64,000 nt of DNA from Alviniconcha marisindica (GCA_018857735.1 JABMCL010001030.1:164501-228500), one strand, 5' to 3'; shown: positions 10,234-23,467, counted from the first letter of the stretch. Translations and numbers: made by a program. The notes: generated from the letters alone by a model not told the origin.

Positions 10234-12472
10234 CCACTGAATGTACATACTTATCAACTTTGTAAATCTATTTCAAATTATTTATAAAGGCGTCAAGTGT
10301 GTTCAGTCTGCATTTACAAAGAAAACATTTTGTATGCAAAAGAATGAAAAATCCGAAAGAATAAAGTCAAACTTTCATTTGTTTTTGTTTTTTCACTGTG
10401 TTCTAAAAGAATGAGTGTGGGATCCACTGAAAATCAATCACAATCAGAACTTTTTTTCTTTTACCCACATCTCAAACCTGGCCAGCCAAAAAGGACTGAG
10501 CGTATTGACACTGGCAAATAAAGTGAAAAACTGTATCTTTTTCTGTCAAACAAAAATTATAGACATTCTTCTTGACCACTCTCGTGTCCGCCAGAATCCA
10601 GTTTAATACATTTGCACCTACCCACCACTAGCAGTAGCATGACAAGTAATGTTTGTAACAGAAATAAAAATTTACCACTAGCACAACATAATAATGATTT
10701 TTATGGTATCAAAGTAACTAATTCACTTGATTTCTCAGGCTCAGGTTTTCAGGCCATTTAGTCAAACAAGACAAGCAAAAAAGAAGAAAAAAGAGTTAGT
10801 GTGTTAGGTACAGCTAATTTATTAAGAAGACATAATTATATTATAGTACTGCCATGCAAAACACACTATCAAATTGTAATTATACTATTAACAACTTAGC
10901 ATATTTAAAAATCGTTTACAATGGTTTTTCATCATGCAGACTTCTATTATTCTGACAAACTACAATGATCATTTCACTATAGCTAATATTGCAACAAATG
11001 ATTGTCAACATTAGGAAGACAGTCATCATGGTCTAATTATTATTGTTGATATCACCATTAGTTACTGTTGTTGCTTCAAGCTGTTAAAACTGTAACACTA
11101 ACAGTTCTCATAGCTGTGACATTGACTACACTGCAGCCACAGCAGGAGCACTCATCAGTTAGGTTGAAAGTTACTGCAGGTATTCAGTCAGTTGGTGGTA
11201 TATGCATTTAGTATACATGTAGCACTTACATGCACTATTCTTCATAGACCGATTGATTCTATTCCACTGTATTCTTCAACAGTTCTCTTTAATTAATCTT
11301 CTTTTTTTCTTCTGATTATTTGTTTTAACACTAAAAGCATTAGTCTCTAGCATGCATTAGAATTTAGCAACAACACAAATATCAACATTATTATTCACAA
11401 AGAACAGAACTGTTAATGTTCATCGGCACAGATCTATTCCAATGGTTATTAGCAAGACGAGAAAACAGGAATAACGAAAAAGATTTGATAACAAGAAATC
11501 TGAAATATCCTAGAACCAAAAGTGCCATTCCGAAGTAAACCTACTTGTAGTCACAAAAAGAGACTTTAAAAAAAAAAATCAAAAAAAAGAAAAAAAAAGA
11601 AGAAAAATGAAGAAAAAGAAAAAAGAAGAATCAATCAATCAAAACAACTCCAAACCAACATCCAAAATAACCCTCACCTGCCCATTAAAAGTAGTACATC
11701 ATCTAAACAAATGTACATCAGACTACCTAAAATAAAATTAAAAATTAAAAAAGGGAAAGTTCAGTGATCATGCTAATCAGTACTTATGCTCAGCTATGTC
11801 TAATCTAAAAATGATGTTGCACATTTCCACACAAATCAAATTGAACAACTACAGCAGAGAAAAAATGATAAAGATTTTGAATACTAAAATGTTTTGAAAA
11901 AATGAACTCTAATACAAATGTTAAAGTGAACAAGACAAAGATGTTAAAGAAGATGGAAAAAGCAGACATTATTATGGACTCATTTTTGTTAGTGACTGCA
12001 GACAACAGAATGACTAGAACAAACAATATTCATCAGAAAACTTCTAGTAAAACTGAAATGTGGCTGAAAAGTGACACTGAAGAGAAACCAACTTGGCCAG
12101 AGCTCTTAATAATAATTCATACATGTATGTATACAAAGCGCTACTCTTGGATTCAAAAATTCTGTGCATGTATGTATGTATACAAAGTGCTACTCTTGGA
12201 TTCTGAAATTTTGTTGCTGTCATAAATTTAAAAGGAATATCTGCTGGTGGCTCTCAGTAAAACAGCACCACAGCTAACATGAGCCACTATCTGCCATCCC
12301 AGTAACTTGTGCAAGAAATATTTGGGTTCTAATCAAAACACTGTAAACAAAGCATCATATCAGGTACTTCCCCATCTCCAAGACTTCAACTGCTCATCAG
12401 TGAAATCCATCATCCACTTGACCTCACTACTTGTGACCTATGTTGGACAGTTGGCATCACAAAGCTTAAAGC

Positions 12473-12722
12473 CAGTTCAACCTGTCTCTCTTCTGTAAAC
12501 AATGTAAACCAAGAGTGCAATTTGTCTCTCTTCTGTAAACAGTGTAAAGCCGGAGAGCAACTTGTCTTTCTGTGAACTGTGTAAACCTAGGGTTCAACTT
12601 TTCTCTCTTCTGTAAACGGTGTAAACACAGAGCTCAACTTTTCTCCCTTCTGTAAACAATGTAAACCCAGCATGCAACTCAATTCTCTCTTCTGGAAACA
12701 ATGTAAAGCCAGAGCACCTTGA
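12473..12722. repeat. degenerate ~47-bp tandem repeat
   Basis: About five units of ctctcttctgtaaacaatgt followed by aaacccagagtgcaactt, with small gaps and substitutions. Confidence 0.8.
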
Positions 12723-13080
12723 CAATTACCGATCCTTAAAAAGTCTGTCTTCATGCACAAGTCCGTCTTCTGTCCACTGCCTCTTCTAGTCTCAGTTCTC
12801 TACGAAAACCACCCTCTTTCATTAATTAGTCTAGTCTGCACTTTCCAGCCATAATCCAATTCATAAGTGAGTACAATATGATCAGGGAGTAACCAAAGAA
12901 ATCAAGACACAAACTTCATGAAATAAAGAAGATACACAGTGAAATGCAAACAAGGCGGAGATGAAATACCTTCATAACCTGGTTTTATTTGGAGAAGAGA
13001 AAAGGGGTATTTTGTCAATCACTCAGCGATGAATCTGATACTATTACAATTTTAACAGGGCAAAAACATGAAGGAGGCAA

Positions 13081-13255
13081 GGTGAAAGAGGGAGAGAGGT
13101 GGGGGAAGGGTAATGGGAGTGGGGAGAAGGACATATGTAGGGGTGGGGGGGAGGGTATGAGAGGAAGAAGGGAGGGAGGGGTAAGTGAAAACAAAAGGGA
13201 GAAAGATAGAGAGGAGAGGGGGTGGGGGTGGGGGGTGGGGGTGGGGTGAGGGGGA

Positions 13256-13330
<75 letters not shown>
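13081..13330. repeat. purine tract and GA microsatellite
   Basis: A G/A-rich strand asymmetry from 13081 to 13255 (gggtgggggtgggg clusters) runs into a ~75-bp GA array (13256-13329). In the transcript this is a long pyrimidine tract of CU repeats, a possible polypyrimidine-tract-protein site (inference). Confidence 0.9.
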
Positions 13331-13331
<1 letters not shown>

Positions 13332-14349
13332 CAGCTTTGCATGTAAAAACAAAAGCAATAGTAACGCAACTTCTGCACATTTGTAAATTCATGTAAATGT
13401 CCACATACATGTATGTGCAATCTCAAAGTAAGAAGTTACGTGGGTAACACAGTGACACCCTCACCTTACATTGCAGAGAAATAACTGACTTGTTTTCCTC
13501 CACTTACAGCTCATTCATTCCCTTAAACGTTATCTCACTCTCTATCTGAAGGTATGCAGGGGTAACCATGCTTGAACTCCGCAAACAGGACATCCTTGTA
13601 CAATGGGATGTTTAGCCCTGTGACTCATTCAGCCCCAGTGCCTGTAAATTCTACAGGCTGAACTTACAGATGCTGGATCTCATTTGCTTAAAAACTGGTT
13701 TGCTGCTCCAAAAGTATGAATAAAGGGATGCTACTCCATCAGCATTTCTTATGCCAGTGCATGTATGAATACTGTCCCAAAACTCTGCTGATTTTTGTCA
13801 TTTTTTAATTTATTTTTTTAATGGATTTCTGTTGTCAATATGAGCAAGTGAAAGCGACTGACAGCCCAGTAAATTTTGGATGAGGCTTCTGGTTATGAAG
13901 AGAGTGACTTTGATCCAGACAGCAAAGATGTAAGGTCTCAGCTGAACAAAAAATCATCACAAATAACCAGTGGTGAAATCAATGACGCGATTAAGTCCTA
14001 ACCATCGGCATCACCCAGGATTTTTCATCAAAGACCAGTCTGACAGACATTTTGTTGCTCTTGCTGTTGTTTGCTATTCAGACAATGGAAGTTTTTGAAC
14101 GTAGCAAACACAATCAAACTTGTACACAGTATTAAAATAAAATAAAAAGAGAGAAAGAAACAAAGTTGACTGCTAGTGTTCTGAAACAAGATCTGAATAC
14201 ACAAATGGTTCAAAAGAACGCCGACTGTAATGTGACAATGCAAAACATGTGCAAATGTTTGGAGCAACTATCTTTCTCCAATCAACACTCTGACTAGTAA
14301 ATGATGATATATAGATATAAAATTAAAATTCTCTATTTATCATGTGTCT

Positions 14350-14502
14350 GTTATTGGTGTAGAGTGTCTGGAAGTGTTAAAGACTGATTCAGTGTATGCA
14401 AGTGTAGATAACTGATTCAGTGTATTGAAGACTGGTTCAGTGTCTGGAAATGTTGAAGACTGATTCAGTATCTGGAAGTGTTGAAGACTGAATCAGAAGC
14501 CT
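14350..14502. repeat. short tandem repeat, gtctggaagtgttgaagactgattcagt type
   Basis: About five imperfect units of 25-30 bp built on gaagactgattcagt and gtctggaa. A C run follows at 14540-14557. Confidence 0.8.
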
Positions 14503-14836
14503 TGTTAAGGGAGGTATAAACATATTTAGCAGTTCACAACCCCCCCCCCCCCCCCCCAACCCCATTTCATTACAAGTATGTATCATAAAGGCAAGATCCC
14601 TGAATCAAGTTGAAATAGCAATTTTATACTTTAAAGTAAGGACGGTGTCTGAGTGCGAGACCCTGTCAGAACAGACGGACATAAAAGGGCTGAAACATTA
14701 GACCACTCAGATCACAGCACAGTTTCTGAAATGATTCGCACATGGGGCAAAAGGCAGCTTTGAATAGGGAGGCAGACATCCAATGCAAATGGGTGCAGCA
14801 CAAGAGGCTGGCGATGGTAAGTACGTGTTTACTCAC

Positions 14837-14927
14837 TAGGTCACTGACGAGGGGTATGCTCTTCCTGCGGGGCTTAATCTCTGGCATGCTGTCAATGCTT
14901 GTGTAGAAAGGGTTGTGCTCAGGGGGT
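14837..14927 (-). CDS. unc-13: unc-13 exon, SIDSMPEIKPRRKSIPLVSDL
   Basis: The exon has 91 nt (one nt, 30 codons). The acceptor is gttgttgcag and the donor GACCTA|gtgagt. The product reads PPEHNPFYTSIDSMPEI then KPRRKSIPLVSDL, a block well conserved between worm and mammalian UNC-13 just ahead of C1. It ends in phase 0 and joins SMAAKRNAG of the next exon. The RRKS motif is a possible basophilic kinase site (inference). Confidence 0.93.
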
Positions 14928-15159
14928 CTGCAACAACAAATTGAACAGGATCAGTATGTACACAGCCTTCATGCAATATATATATACTGTGATCTGCACA
15001 ACCCAAGTATTAACACCGTAATGTCTGTAGCCATCAACGTAACAAAATGTTCTCACAAATGAGAAGAATATTGCCGTTGTTTTAAAACATGGTTTGTTGC
15101 CTTATGTGGTATAAAAATCCTATCACGTAACTATAGCCCGCCTTACTTAAATATATATA

Positions 15160-15311
15160 CTGTTTTTCACTGCCGTGCCTATCCCCTCGTCCGACGCTGA
15201 GTGTGTGCATGTGTGTCGTCAGTGTTATTGTAAAGCGCCCTGTACTCCCACCTTGTGCGGTACATGGGCGCTCTAGAAATCCTCTTTATTATTATTATTA
15301 TTATTATTATA
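15160..15311 (+). mobile_element. CR1/L2-like retroelement 3' tail
   Basis: The segment contains cccctcgtccgacgctgagt, tgtaaagcgccctgtactcc and gggcgctctagaaatcctct, and ends in an ATT repeat. It matches the tail that follows the reverse-transcriptase C-terminus at 23150-23290, so it is a strongly 5'-truncated copy or a SINE using the same tail. Confidence 0.75.
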
Positions 15312-15837
15312 TCTGACTCTATCATCAACCATATGTGCCGTTTCTGTCATTTATCTTTCTTTGGGTATGTGTCCATTCACACAAAACACAGAAGAAGACT
15401 GATCAAAGAAAAAGACCAAACACTCACATTGAAAACTTGAACATACAAATTTCACTTTTTTTTCCTTTTTTTTTACTGACTCCGCCCCCCTCCCCAAAAT
15501 CCCGTGTGCAGTTAACAACAGACTCTGGCAGTCCTCTCTTCTGCCAGTCTGAAAATCAAGCAAAAGACTGGTCTTCAAAGAGCAGCTGTCCTTGGTTAAA
15601 GTAAAAGTCAAAGGTTTTTAAGTATGCAAAATGACCATCGAAATGATCGACAAATGAGTCACTAGTTTCAGATTTAATGAAATAAAAAATAAAAATAAAT
15701 GTTTAATTGGGTTTTTAATTGATTTTATTTTCTGTAGACTTTCCTGGAAGTGACGTCAGTCTGGGGAGTCAGTACGGTTGCCATCGTAGATTCTTCAGTA
15801 AACTGTGTATGCGTGTGGTCGACAAAAAGTTAACTAT

Positions 15838-16195
15838 GCCGGCCTACTGTGTTGCCGGAACTGTAACAATTCACAGACGACCCCAGGTATAACAATGCAT
15901 GAGCTCCCGCGCAATCGACCCGCAGTGAGGCGAAAGTGGATTAAATTTATACAATTCAAACGAGCCGACTTTCTTGCTGCACCGCATCACGCCCATTTGT
16001 GTAGCGAGCACTTCAGTGAGTGAGATTTCGCAAACTCCATGGAATACTGCATGGGGTTTGCTGACATGATGTTCCAGTACTCTTTCAAAATCCTGCCTGA
16101 CAGGCTCAAACTAATACGGCTGTATCCTTGTGGGTCTCTTCGGGCAAAGTATCAGTTTATTCTTCAGAGCTCGAGTTGGCCATTTTGCAGCGACT
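15838..16195 (+). pseudogene. decayed THAP-domain gene fragment
   Basis: Plus strand, inside an intron of the minus-strand gene. The ATG at 15837 opens MPAYCVAG. After loss of about one base, the next frame reads NCNNSQTTPGITMHELP then WIKFIQFKRADF and CSEHFS. After a stop it continues DFANSMEY and RLKLIRLYP to about 16195. The order fits the C2CH zinc-binding THAP module (paired Cys, later C-x2-H, then a Pro-type motif after RLK). THAP domains are DNA-binding modules shared with P-element-type transposases. Frameshift plus stop make it non-functional. It could come from a host THAP gene or a transposon. Confidence 0.7.
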
Positions 16196-16636
16196 CCCCA
16201 GAGTGACGTAGTAGGCATATGGTCACGTGATTTGGGCATCATGGCGATGCTTTCTGTACGACAGAAAATACCTTTTTTCTGTGCATTTATAACCCTCAGA
16301 TCACAGTTTCACCTACATCATTGTTCTCAGCAAGCTTTAACGGCAATCGTGTCAAAAATCACCCCATACCTTGGACTTGTCCTTTAAGTCATTTAAATTA
16401 TGAGGAATATAAAGGAGAGGTTTCAGAGAAAGAGATCTTTAAAAAAAAAAAAAAAGTGGTCTCTCGTGATCATCAGGATGGTTTTGCATTACAGGTTCCA
16501 CTGTAGACCTGCCATGTTTTTTGTTCTGGGTGTCTTTACCCATTCCAAGTCTCCAGGGCATTTGCTGCCCGTTTTTAAGCTGTGTATATTTAGCTTTGTA
16601 TAGTCAGAATGCTTGTGTGTGCAGGTGCCTCTGCCT

Positions 16637-16751
<115 letters not shown>

Positions 16752-17219
16752 AGAATTGTCTCTAGGGACAAGATTTTGTGCTTTAAAAATATTTTTATTA
16801 TTATTATTATGATGCATGCATGCTAGGATATAGCTTTGTGTACGTGTTCATATTTTTATGCTAACATCAAATGTTCCTTGTGTGCATACAGATATGTTGT
16901 TCAACGTCATCATTACCATAATATGCACCTTATATTGTTATCCTAAGGGTATGACAAGTGTTTTACTCTGTCAGTGAAATATAGATGAATGTTGCATAAA
17001 GTGCTGTAACTTGAACCCTGGAATACAGGTACAGGAATACTATTAGTGTCCCAGTCTAAGGAACCACCACTCATACAATGTTCCAACTTAATCAGATCTA
17101 AAGGACTTACTGAAATTGATCACTATTAGATTTAAGTCCGCTAAACTGTTATAGTATGAGAGTGCAGAGCCCAGTGGAGCTGACCATCACATAAAGCCTG
17201 AAAGATCTTGCCCTCTACA

Positions 17220-18130
17220 GGTGTAGGACAATTTACCGCCAGACAATTCAACACCAAAAGGTTCAGCACTGGACAGTTCTCCTCCAGAAAAATGGAAACC
17301 CCAGACAATTCGCCACTGGCTCAGGGAGTACATGTTGCTATGTTATATTCTTTGAAATGAACAATATACACACATACAAGCACATGCACACAAGCATGCA
17401 TGCACATGCACACAGACACACCCACATAAAGCCTGAATGGCTTCCATTTCAAAGTGACTCTGGGTGATGGCTGCTGTCAGCGACTTATCTTACGTTGTCG
17501 GTGAATTGTCCTATCCCAGTAAACATGCCGGGTCCGACCCGGAAGCATTTTGGTTCGGGCCAGTTATGACCATTATGGCCAGCTTGCAGCCAGAATTGGG
17601 CTGGATCATGTATGCCAGATCCAACTTCGTGCATCCTTTTCAGTTCCGTTTTTCAAAAGAAGGCATGGGCCATACTGTGCAAAATCGACCTGGATCCGAT
17701 CTGGATGGCCTGGTCAAGGTTTGGCTAAACTCATGTAGTCTGAAAGCAAGCTGGTGTGCAGGATTCATTGGTCCCGATTTCTGGCAGGATGCAACTGGCC
17801 TGCTACTAGTTTCCCATTTTCAGACTCGTTTGCATTCTTCCACAGACGTCCCGGATAATATTATACAAAACCAGCCCAGATCCGATTTAGTTCTGCCTGA
17901 TTGTGCCAGGTTTTGGCCAAAAGGATTCGGTCCAGAAGAAAGCCAATGTGCAAGAATCATCTGGCCCATTTCTGGCCAATGCTTCTCAACTGATCTGGCC
18001 CGGATGTGAATTAGATCTGGCATGTTTACTGGGATGTTATCATTTTTTAAAAACTTTTTTTTCTGTGGGGAACTGTTGGTGGTGAACTGTTTGCTGGTGA
18101 ACTGTGTGCCCTCTGGGGAATTAAAACTGT
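17220..18130. mobile_element. possible non-autonomous element with inverted end repeats
   Basis: The left end (17225-17330) carries several gacaatt(c/t)gcc / acagttctcc units. The right end (18065-18125) carries ggtgaactg units in the opposite sense. Between them lies a degenerate array built on agatccgatctggcc and cttggccaa-type words, open on the plus strand for 181 codons from 17464. The ORF is low-complexity and I do not believe it is a gene. Confidence 0.45.
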
Positions 18131-19137
18131 TTGCAACAGCCATCGAGACGACTTCATGGACAGACGAGTTCCATCGCAACGCAGACTCACACGTTTTGTT
18201 TTCTCTCATGCAAGTCAATAAAATCTCTGCACAAGTGATGTTAACGAGAAAACAAGTCCCTACACAGGCCAGAAAAAATGTCACTGAGATGACCCATGGG
18301 TATTGATTCAATTTTAGGTCAATATGAAAGCTTCACCTGCGCTGAAGCTAAAGCCATGGGTATTTAAAATTAACCAAATGGGATTTTTTAAATATATTTT
18401 TTATGCAGCTGCTCCTGATGAACTGTTTCACCTGCAGTGATTTTTAAAGAAGAGGAGCAAAGGACTCCAAAAACTGACAGAAAATTCCACGCAAAAACAA
18501 GTCCCCCCCCCCCCCCCCCCCCCTTTTTTTTTTTTTTTTTTGTCTTCCTCTTGTAACCTTGAAAATGGATCTCACTGTGTAAGGACAACCACCATGTCAA
18601 ATCTGATCTGGATCAGACAAAGGTGATAGTAGTTATGCAGATACTGTTATTGTCTGCTCCAGTTAGGTTGAACCATTAGTACCTTTAGAGAAAACACATC
18701 TGTGGTTCAACATTAACACCAACAGATCTGTGACCTTGAAATGGTCCACGGGTCATCAGACCTGGTGTAAACAGGTAGACCTCTATAGAGGTTTAACATG
18801 ATGCCCCCCAAAACACCACCAACCAACATTAATGAAGGAAATACAGGAAACATTATCCATTATCTGTTTTGAATAAATCATTATATGTGCTTGTGGAGAT
18901 AAAAATGGCACAGAGTTTGAACATGACTAAGGTACCAGATGACTGCATGGTATATATAACACTTGTAAATTTATAATAATTTTTATAAAACAATGAAAGG
19001 ACTATGTACTGATCTTTTTATACTCCTTTAGCAAAGGCAGTTTTTGACATCACATCAAATGACCAATGCTGCCAAAATCAAGGTATTCCAAAGCAACCAA
19101 ATACACTACCCCCACCACCACCACAACCACCCCTCCT

Positions 19138-19183
<46 letters not shown>

Positions 19184-20890
19184 TCTCTCTCTCTCTCTCC
19201 ACCCAAAGACAGCTCCTGAAATGTCATTTAAATAGTTAGTTTTTTTTTATAATAAAAAAATGAACAGTGCAGCCATTTCCAAAGCCAAAACAACTTGCTC
19301 AAAAGACTGGCATTTAACTAATATTTTCTCTGTGGACCCAGTTCTGTATATATACATTCATTTTTTTAATTTTTTTAAAATAACTGAAACCTTTTCTCTT
19401 GGTGGTTGTTACAGCCAGATATTTTGAGACAACTCCCTACCACCTCCCTCACCCCCACCCCCTTTCCACTTGTTTAAAATCTACCAGTGTGGTGTCTGTG
19501 TCAGCGATGTGGGAGAGTTTTTCACAATCACATCTCATGAAAAACTCTCTATCACAATCACATCTTGTGAAAAAAACTCCCTCTCCTGTGCCCTTTCCTC
19601 CACTGCAGCAACTTTCACCTGCCAACTGTGTCAAGAAAATTGTGTACACGGTATTCAGTAGCCTCAGGTACATCATTACGTGTCACTGGAATTCTTGGTG
19701 GCTTGACAAGATCCACTGTGAAGAAAGCTAGCGGGCAAAAACTGTTCATAGGAAGATCTGAGAAAAAAAACCTTGAAAGCACCGCCCACCATTGTTTTGA
19801 CCAGTTCAATATTTTGAGTATTTGCACACTGTAGTATCTGTTCTGTTCTATTCTTGCTTTTCTCTCCAAGCCCATTTTGACCTATACATCACTGCACACA
19901 AATGGTCTCTCTACCGCTGCCCCACTGAAAGGATTCCACAACTTCCCTTTGGTGTGGAAAATTGAAGCTGCCTGGTTATACTTTCTGTTGGTTACATTAA
20001 CCTGGAATGCCAAACTGACACTTTGATCCCCTTTAAAAAGAGTGGCTGTCACATACATATACATGAAGTGGAGACTGTGACGAACACTGCCAAATATTTG
20101 TAAGATGCTTTAATTGTGACCACTCTGAGATATATTTGTGACCACTTTGGGGCACTATTGAAATATAGTGAAACCTAGTGAATGTAGCCTAGTGCATTTT
20201 TGCCCAATCAACACTCAACAGGTGTAACGCGTACAATAGGAACACAACAAGGAAGACCTGACTCACCTATGCAAAATATCGCTCATGTGATGATGGCCCT
20301 AGTGGAATTTACGTTCCTTCCATTTACTTGCATGCCTGGTAATAGTCATGAGGGCGATTCAGGTCTCTGCTGTTGCATCCCTAAAGTTCTCTGGGTGACA
20401 TCTGTAGAGCACTGTATCAATTTTGTGCACAATTTGGTGTAGCTGATAGCTGCCTTTGTCAACTTTCCAATTTTGAGCACAAAGTGTGAAATACCTGCGA
20501 CCAATTGAGGGCAGAATGCGAGATATTCGTGACCAAACCACGAAGCCCCAGGTGTCATCCTTGTCAGGATAGCAGGCTCTTGAGTCCAGTAACCAAACAT
20601 GTGTTGTCGAGTTAGTGCCTTTGTCACAGCCCTTACTTCACTTTCACAAACAACCGCATAAGTTTACTTTCCCTTTGATTTGATTAAGCAGACACTGGTG
20701 CGAGTATGTGTGTCTCTTGTGTGACTTTCACTCTAAGTAAGCACTAACAGGTACTGGGTGAAGCAAGGTCATATAGGGGACTCATCCTTTCTTTAAAGGC
20801 ACAGGTACATGCCATCTTTTGTTCTCCTTCTTCTTTTCTTTTGTAAACAGAATCACCCAGGTTTTCATTTCAAGTGAGAAATGTACTCAC

Positions 20891-20973
20891 CCTCCATTTG
20901 CATGTGACCAGGCTTTGTAGTGGTAGCCATCAGGGTAGTCATGATCATCACCATGGCCCATCAAAGACCCAGA
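20891..20973 (-). CDS. unc-13: unc-13 exon, SGSLMGHGDD
   Basis: The exon has 83 nt (27 codons plus two nt). The acceptor is gattgtttcag and the donor GGAGG|gtgagt. It encodes SGSLMGHGDDHDYPDG then YHYKAWSHANG, a Gly/His/Tyr-rich bridge between the calmodulin helix and the conserved NPFYTSIDSMP segment. It starts in phase 0, matching the exon end at 46012 and also the candidate exon end at 26530. Its GG end plus A from the next exon gives Gly. The first three coding bases and the upstream ~60 nt belong to a 13-copy minisatellite, so the splice acceptor is itself one unit of the array. Confidence 0.88.
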
Positions 20974-21757
20974 CTGAAACAATCACCACAAGACTCACTG
21001 TGTAAGAGCCAGTTAAGATCATGAAAAACAAGACTGAAACTGAAACAATCACCACAAGACTCACTGTGTAAGAGCCAGTTAAGATCATGAAAAACAAGCC
21101 TGAAACAATCACCACAAAACACACCGTGTAAGAGCCAATTAAGATCACAAAAAACAAGACTGAAACTGAAACAATCACCACAAGACACACTGTGTAAGAG
21201 CCAGTTAAGATCATGAAAAACAAGACTGAAACAATCACCACAAAACACACTGCGTAAGAGCCAGTTAAGATCATGAAAAACAAGACTGAAACAATCACCA
21301 CAAAACACACTGCGTAAGAGCCAGTTAAGATCATGAAAAACAAGACTGAAACAATCACCACAAAACACACTGTGTAAGAGCCAGTTAAGATCATGCAAAA
21401 CAAGATGAAACAATCACCACAAAACACACTGTTTACAAGCCAATTAAGATCATGAAAAACAAGACTGAAACAATCACCACAAAACACACTGCGTAAGAGC
21501 CAGTTAAGATCATGAAAAACAAGACTGAAACAATCACCACAAAACACACTGCGTAAGAGCCAGTTAAGATCATGAAAAACAAGACTGAAACAATCACCAC
21601 AAAACACACTGTGTAAGAGCCAGTTAAGATCATCAAAACAAGATTGAAACAATCACCACAAAACACACTGTTTACAAGCCAATTAAGATCATGATAAACA
21701 AGACTGAAACAATCACCACAAAACACACTGCATAAGAGCCAGTTAAGATCACGAAAA
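20974..21757. repeat. 60-bp minisatellite, about 13 copies, starting at a splice acceptor
   Basis: The unit is approximately gactgaaacaatcaccacaa, then aacacactgcgtaagagcca, then gttaagatcatgaaaaacaa. In the transcript each unit contains gattgtttcag|TCT, identical to the real acceptor of the 20973 exon. Two units have a 6-bp internal repeat (ctgaaactgaaac). Two others share tttacaagcc and look like one duplicated block. Confidence 0.95.
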
Positions 21758-22779
21758 AACTGGCTGTATTGGAAAACAGCTGATGGATGTGATTAGCAAG
21801 GTGCACAGCAAGTCTACACCATTCCGAACTTGACGCAGACAGGAGCCTGGATCAAGCCATCACTCTTTAGCAGGCCGATCAGCACACATTTTACAGAAGG
21901 CCAGCCAGTCAGCTAGCACACCACTCTCTGTGAGGGTCAGCAGGCATGAAGTCTCTGCCAGTTCAAACAAAATCAGCTGCCAAGCATGCGGAATCAAACC
22001 ATTATAAGATATACGTATGAATTATACACTGGGAAGAGAACTGTCATGTGGAGTTTCTCCAAGTGGTCGCCGCTATGACAGAAACAAAGCTTGTAAGCAA
22101 GTTTTCAGTTCTGTAGGAGATTCACACTGGAGGAAGTTCAGAACAAATGGGAAAGACGAAATCAGTGAGCACGCAGATCTGCCAGCAGCAACAAGATGTT
22201 TAGTATCTAATGTCCAGTCAACTGTGAAGGTAGGTGATTAGTTATGGTTAGTAAAAGACAGCCATCCTGCCAACCGCACAGGGTTACCTCTGGATGAACA
22301 GACGCTGTCGTACGTCAACACACATTCAAAACTATTCTCATGTCTCAAAGTATGAGGAACAAACGTAGTAGAGTTGTCCTAGCAACAGCAGACCAGAACT
22401 TGGGATTTGTACCTACTTAGTGAGAGCAAAATGCTAGCTTCTTAAAGAACAAAAACATGACACTGACTGCACCAATGCATTCCACAATAAGTCAGTATTA
22501 CATTAGGATTGTCGTTGATCTGTTTGCTGGGCCGTTTAACTGCTTGAATTTTAGTTTGGAATTGAGTGGTGTGTATGTGTGTATGTGTGTGTGTGTGCGT
22601 GTGTGCGTGCGTGTGTGCGTGCATGTGTGTTTGTCTCCCTCTCTCTCTCCTATTTTTCCCCAATATAGTTCATTTTTGTTATGTTTATGGACTCTTTTTG
22701 CTGACGACTATTCAGTGTATTATAAGCACTACCACAATATTGCTGTAAGTTGCACAAAAACTAGATTTTTTAATTTTAA

Positions 22780-23295
22780 AGTCAGTATTACAAACACGAT
22801 CCATCATATAACCAACAAAACAATGAAGGCAGCAAAACAGTCATTTTTTAACTCCAGATTTTCCACCACCAACAGGGTGACTCCTCAAGATTACAACCAT
22901 CTAATGATAATGCGTGAGCATGCAGGAAAAGATCATGTCTGCATGATGTACAAAGTCAAGAATGGACGTGCCAATGCCAACTCTACTGCATGGTTATTTA
23001 GAAAAACATTTGGTGAAGGATTGTTTTCTTACGCTGGCTCATCTGTTTGGAACAATTCCCCTAAAACATTTGCTGCTCTAATTCGGTCTCCTTTTAAAGC
23101 CGCCCTCAAGACTCACCTGTTCAATAACTATTTCTAAACTGTTTTTCACAGCTGTGTCTATACCCCCTGTCCGACGAGCAAGTGTGTGTGTGTGTGTGTG
23201 TGTGTGTTGTTAGTGTTATTCTAAAGTGCCCTGTGCTCCCACCTTGTGCAGTAGATGGGCGCTCTAGAAACCCTCCCTACTATTATTATTAATTA
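22780..23295 (+). mobile_element. non-LTR retrotransposon (CR1/L2-like) C-terminus and 3' tail
   Basis: The plus strand is open to a stop at 23135-23137. The end reads FGEGLFSYAGSSVWNN, then SPKTFAALIRSPFK and AALKTHLFNNYF, the usual C-terminal pattern of CR1/L2/Jockey-type reverse transcriptases (F-S-Y-x-G-x-x-x-W-N-x-x-P ... F-K-x-x-L-K-T-x-L-F). After the stop comes the tail found also at 15160-15311, with gggcgctctagaaaccctcc and a short ATT repeat. The upstream reverse-transcriptase core is missing. Confidence 0.75.
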
Positions 23296-23467
23296 ATTAA
23301 GCCCCAAAACTGTGGCTCCAGGGGCACAAAAACCAGCTCCCAGCCCCCTGCTCCAGAATTGGCCCCTGCCTGCACTTGTACTTCCCGCAACAGGACCCTG
23401 TTGCCACAACTGCTCAATCAGTCCTGATCCTTAAAACCTGCCTTCAGATAGACCTGCACTGCAGGGA

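Larger units (their letters stand above)
9212..14836. other. 5.6-kb AT-rich intron
   Basis: No exon was found. It contains a G-rich run (9408-9437), a hairpin at 10118-10233, A-rich stretches (11560-11635), a 49-bp duplication around 12121-12210 (gtatacaaagcgctactctt), and the tandem arrays listed separately. The stretch 9540-12100 otherwise looks like plain AT-rich intron. Confidence 0.7.

Noticed and set aside
17464..18009. 181-codon plus-strand ORF
   Set aside because: It follows a degenerate nucleotide array (gatctggcc words), has no domain, and lies inside a likely non-autonomous element.
20948..21726. Minus-strand 234-codon ORF with FHDLNWLLRSVFCGDC repeats
   Set aside because: Translation of the 60-bp minisatellite. 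The real coding frame of the adjoining exon is a different one.
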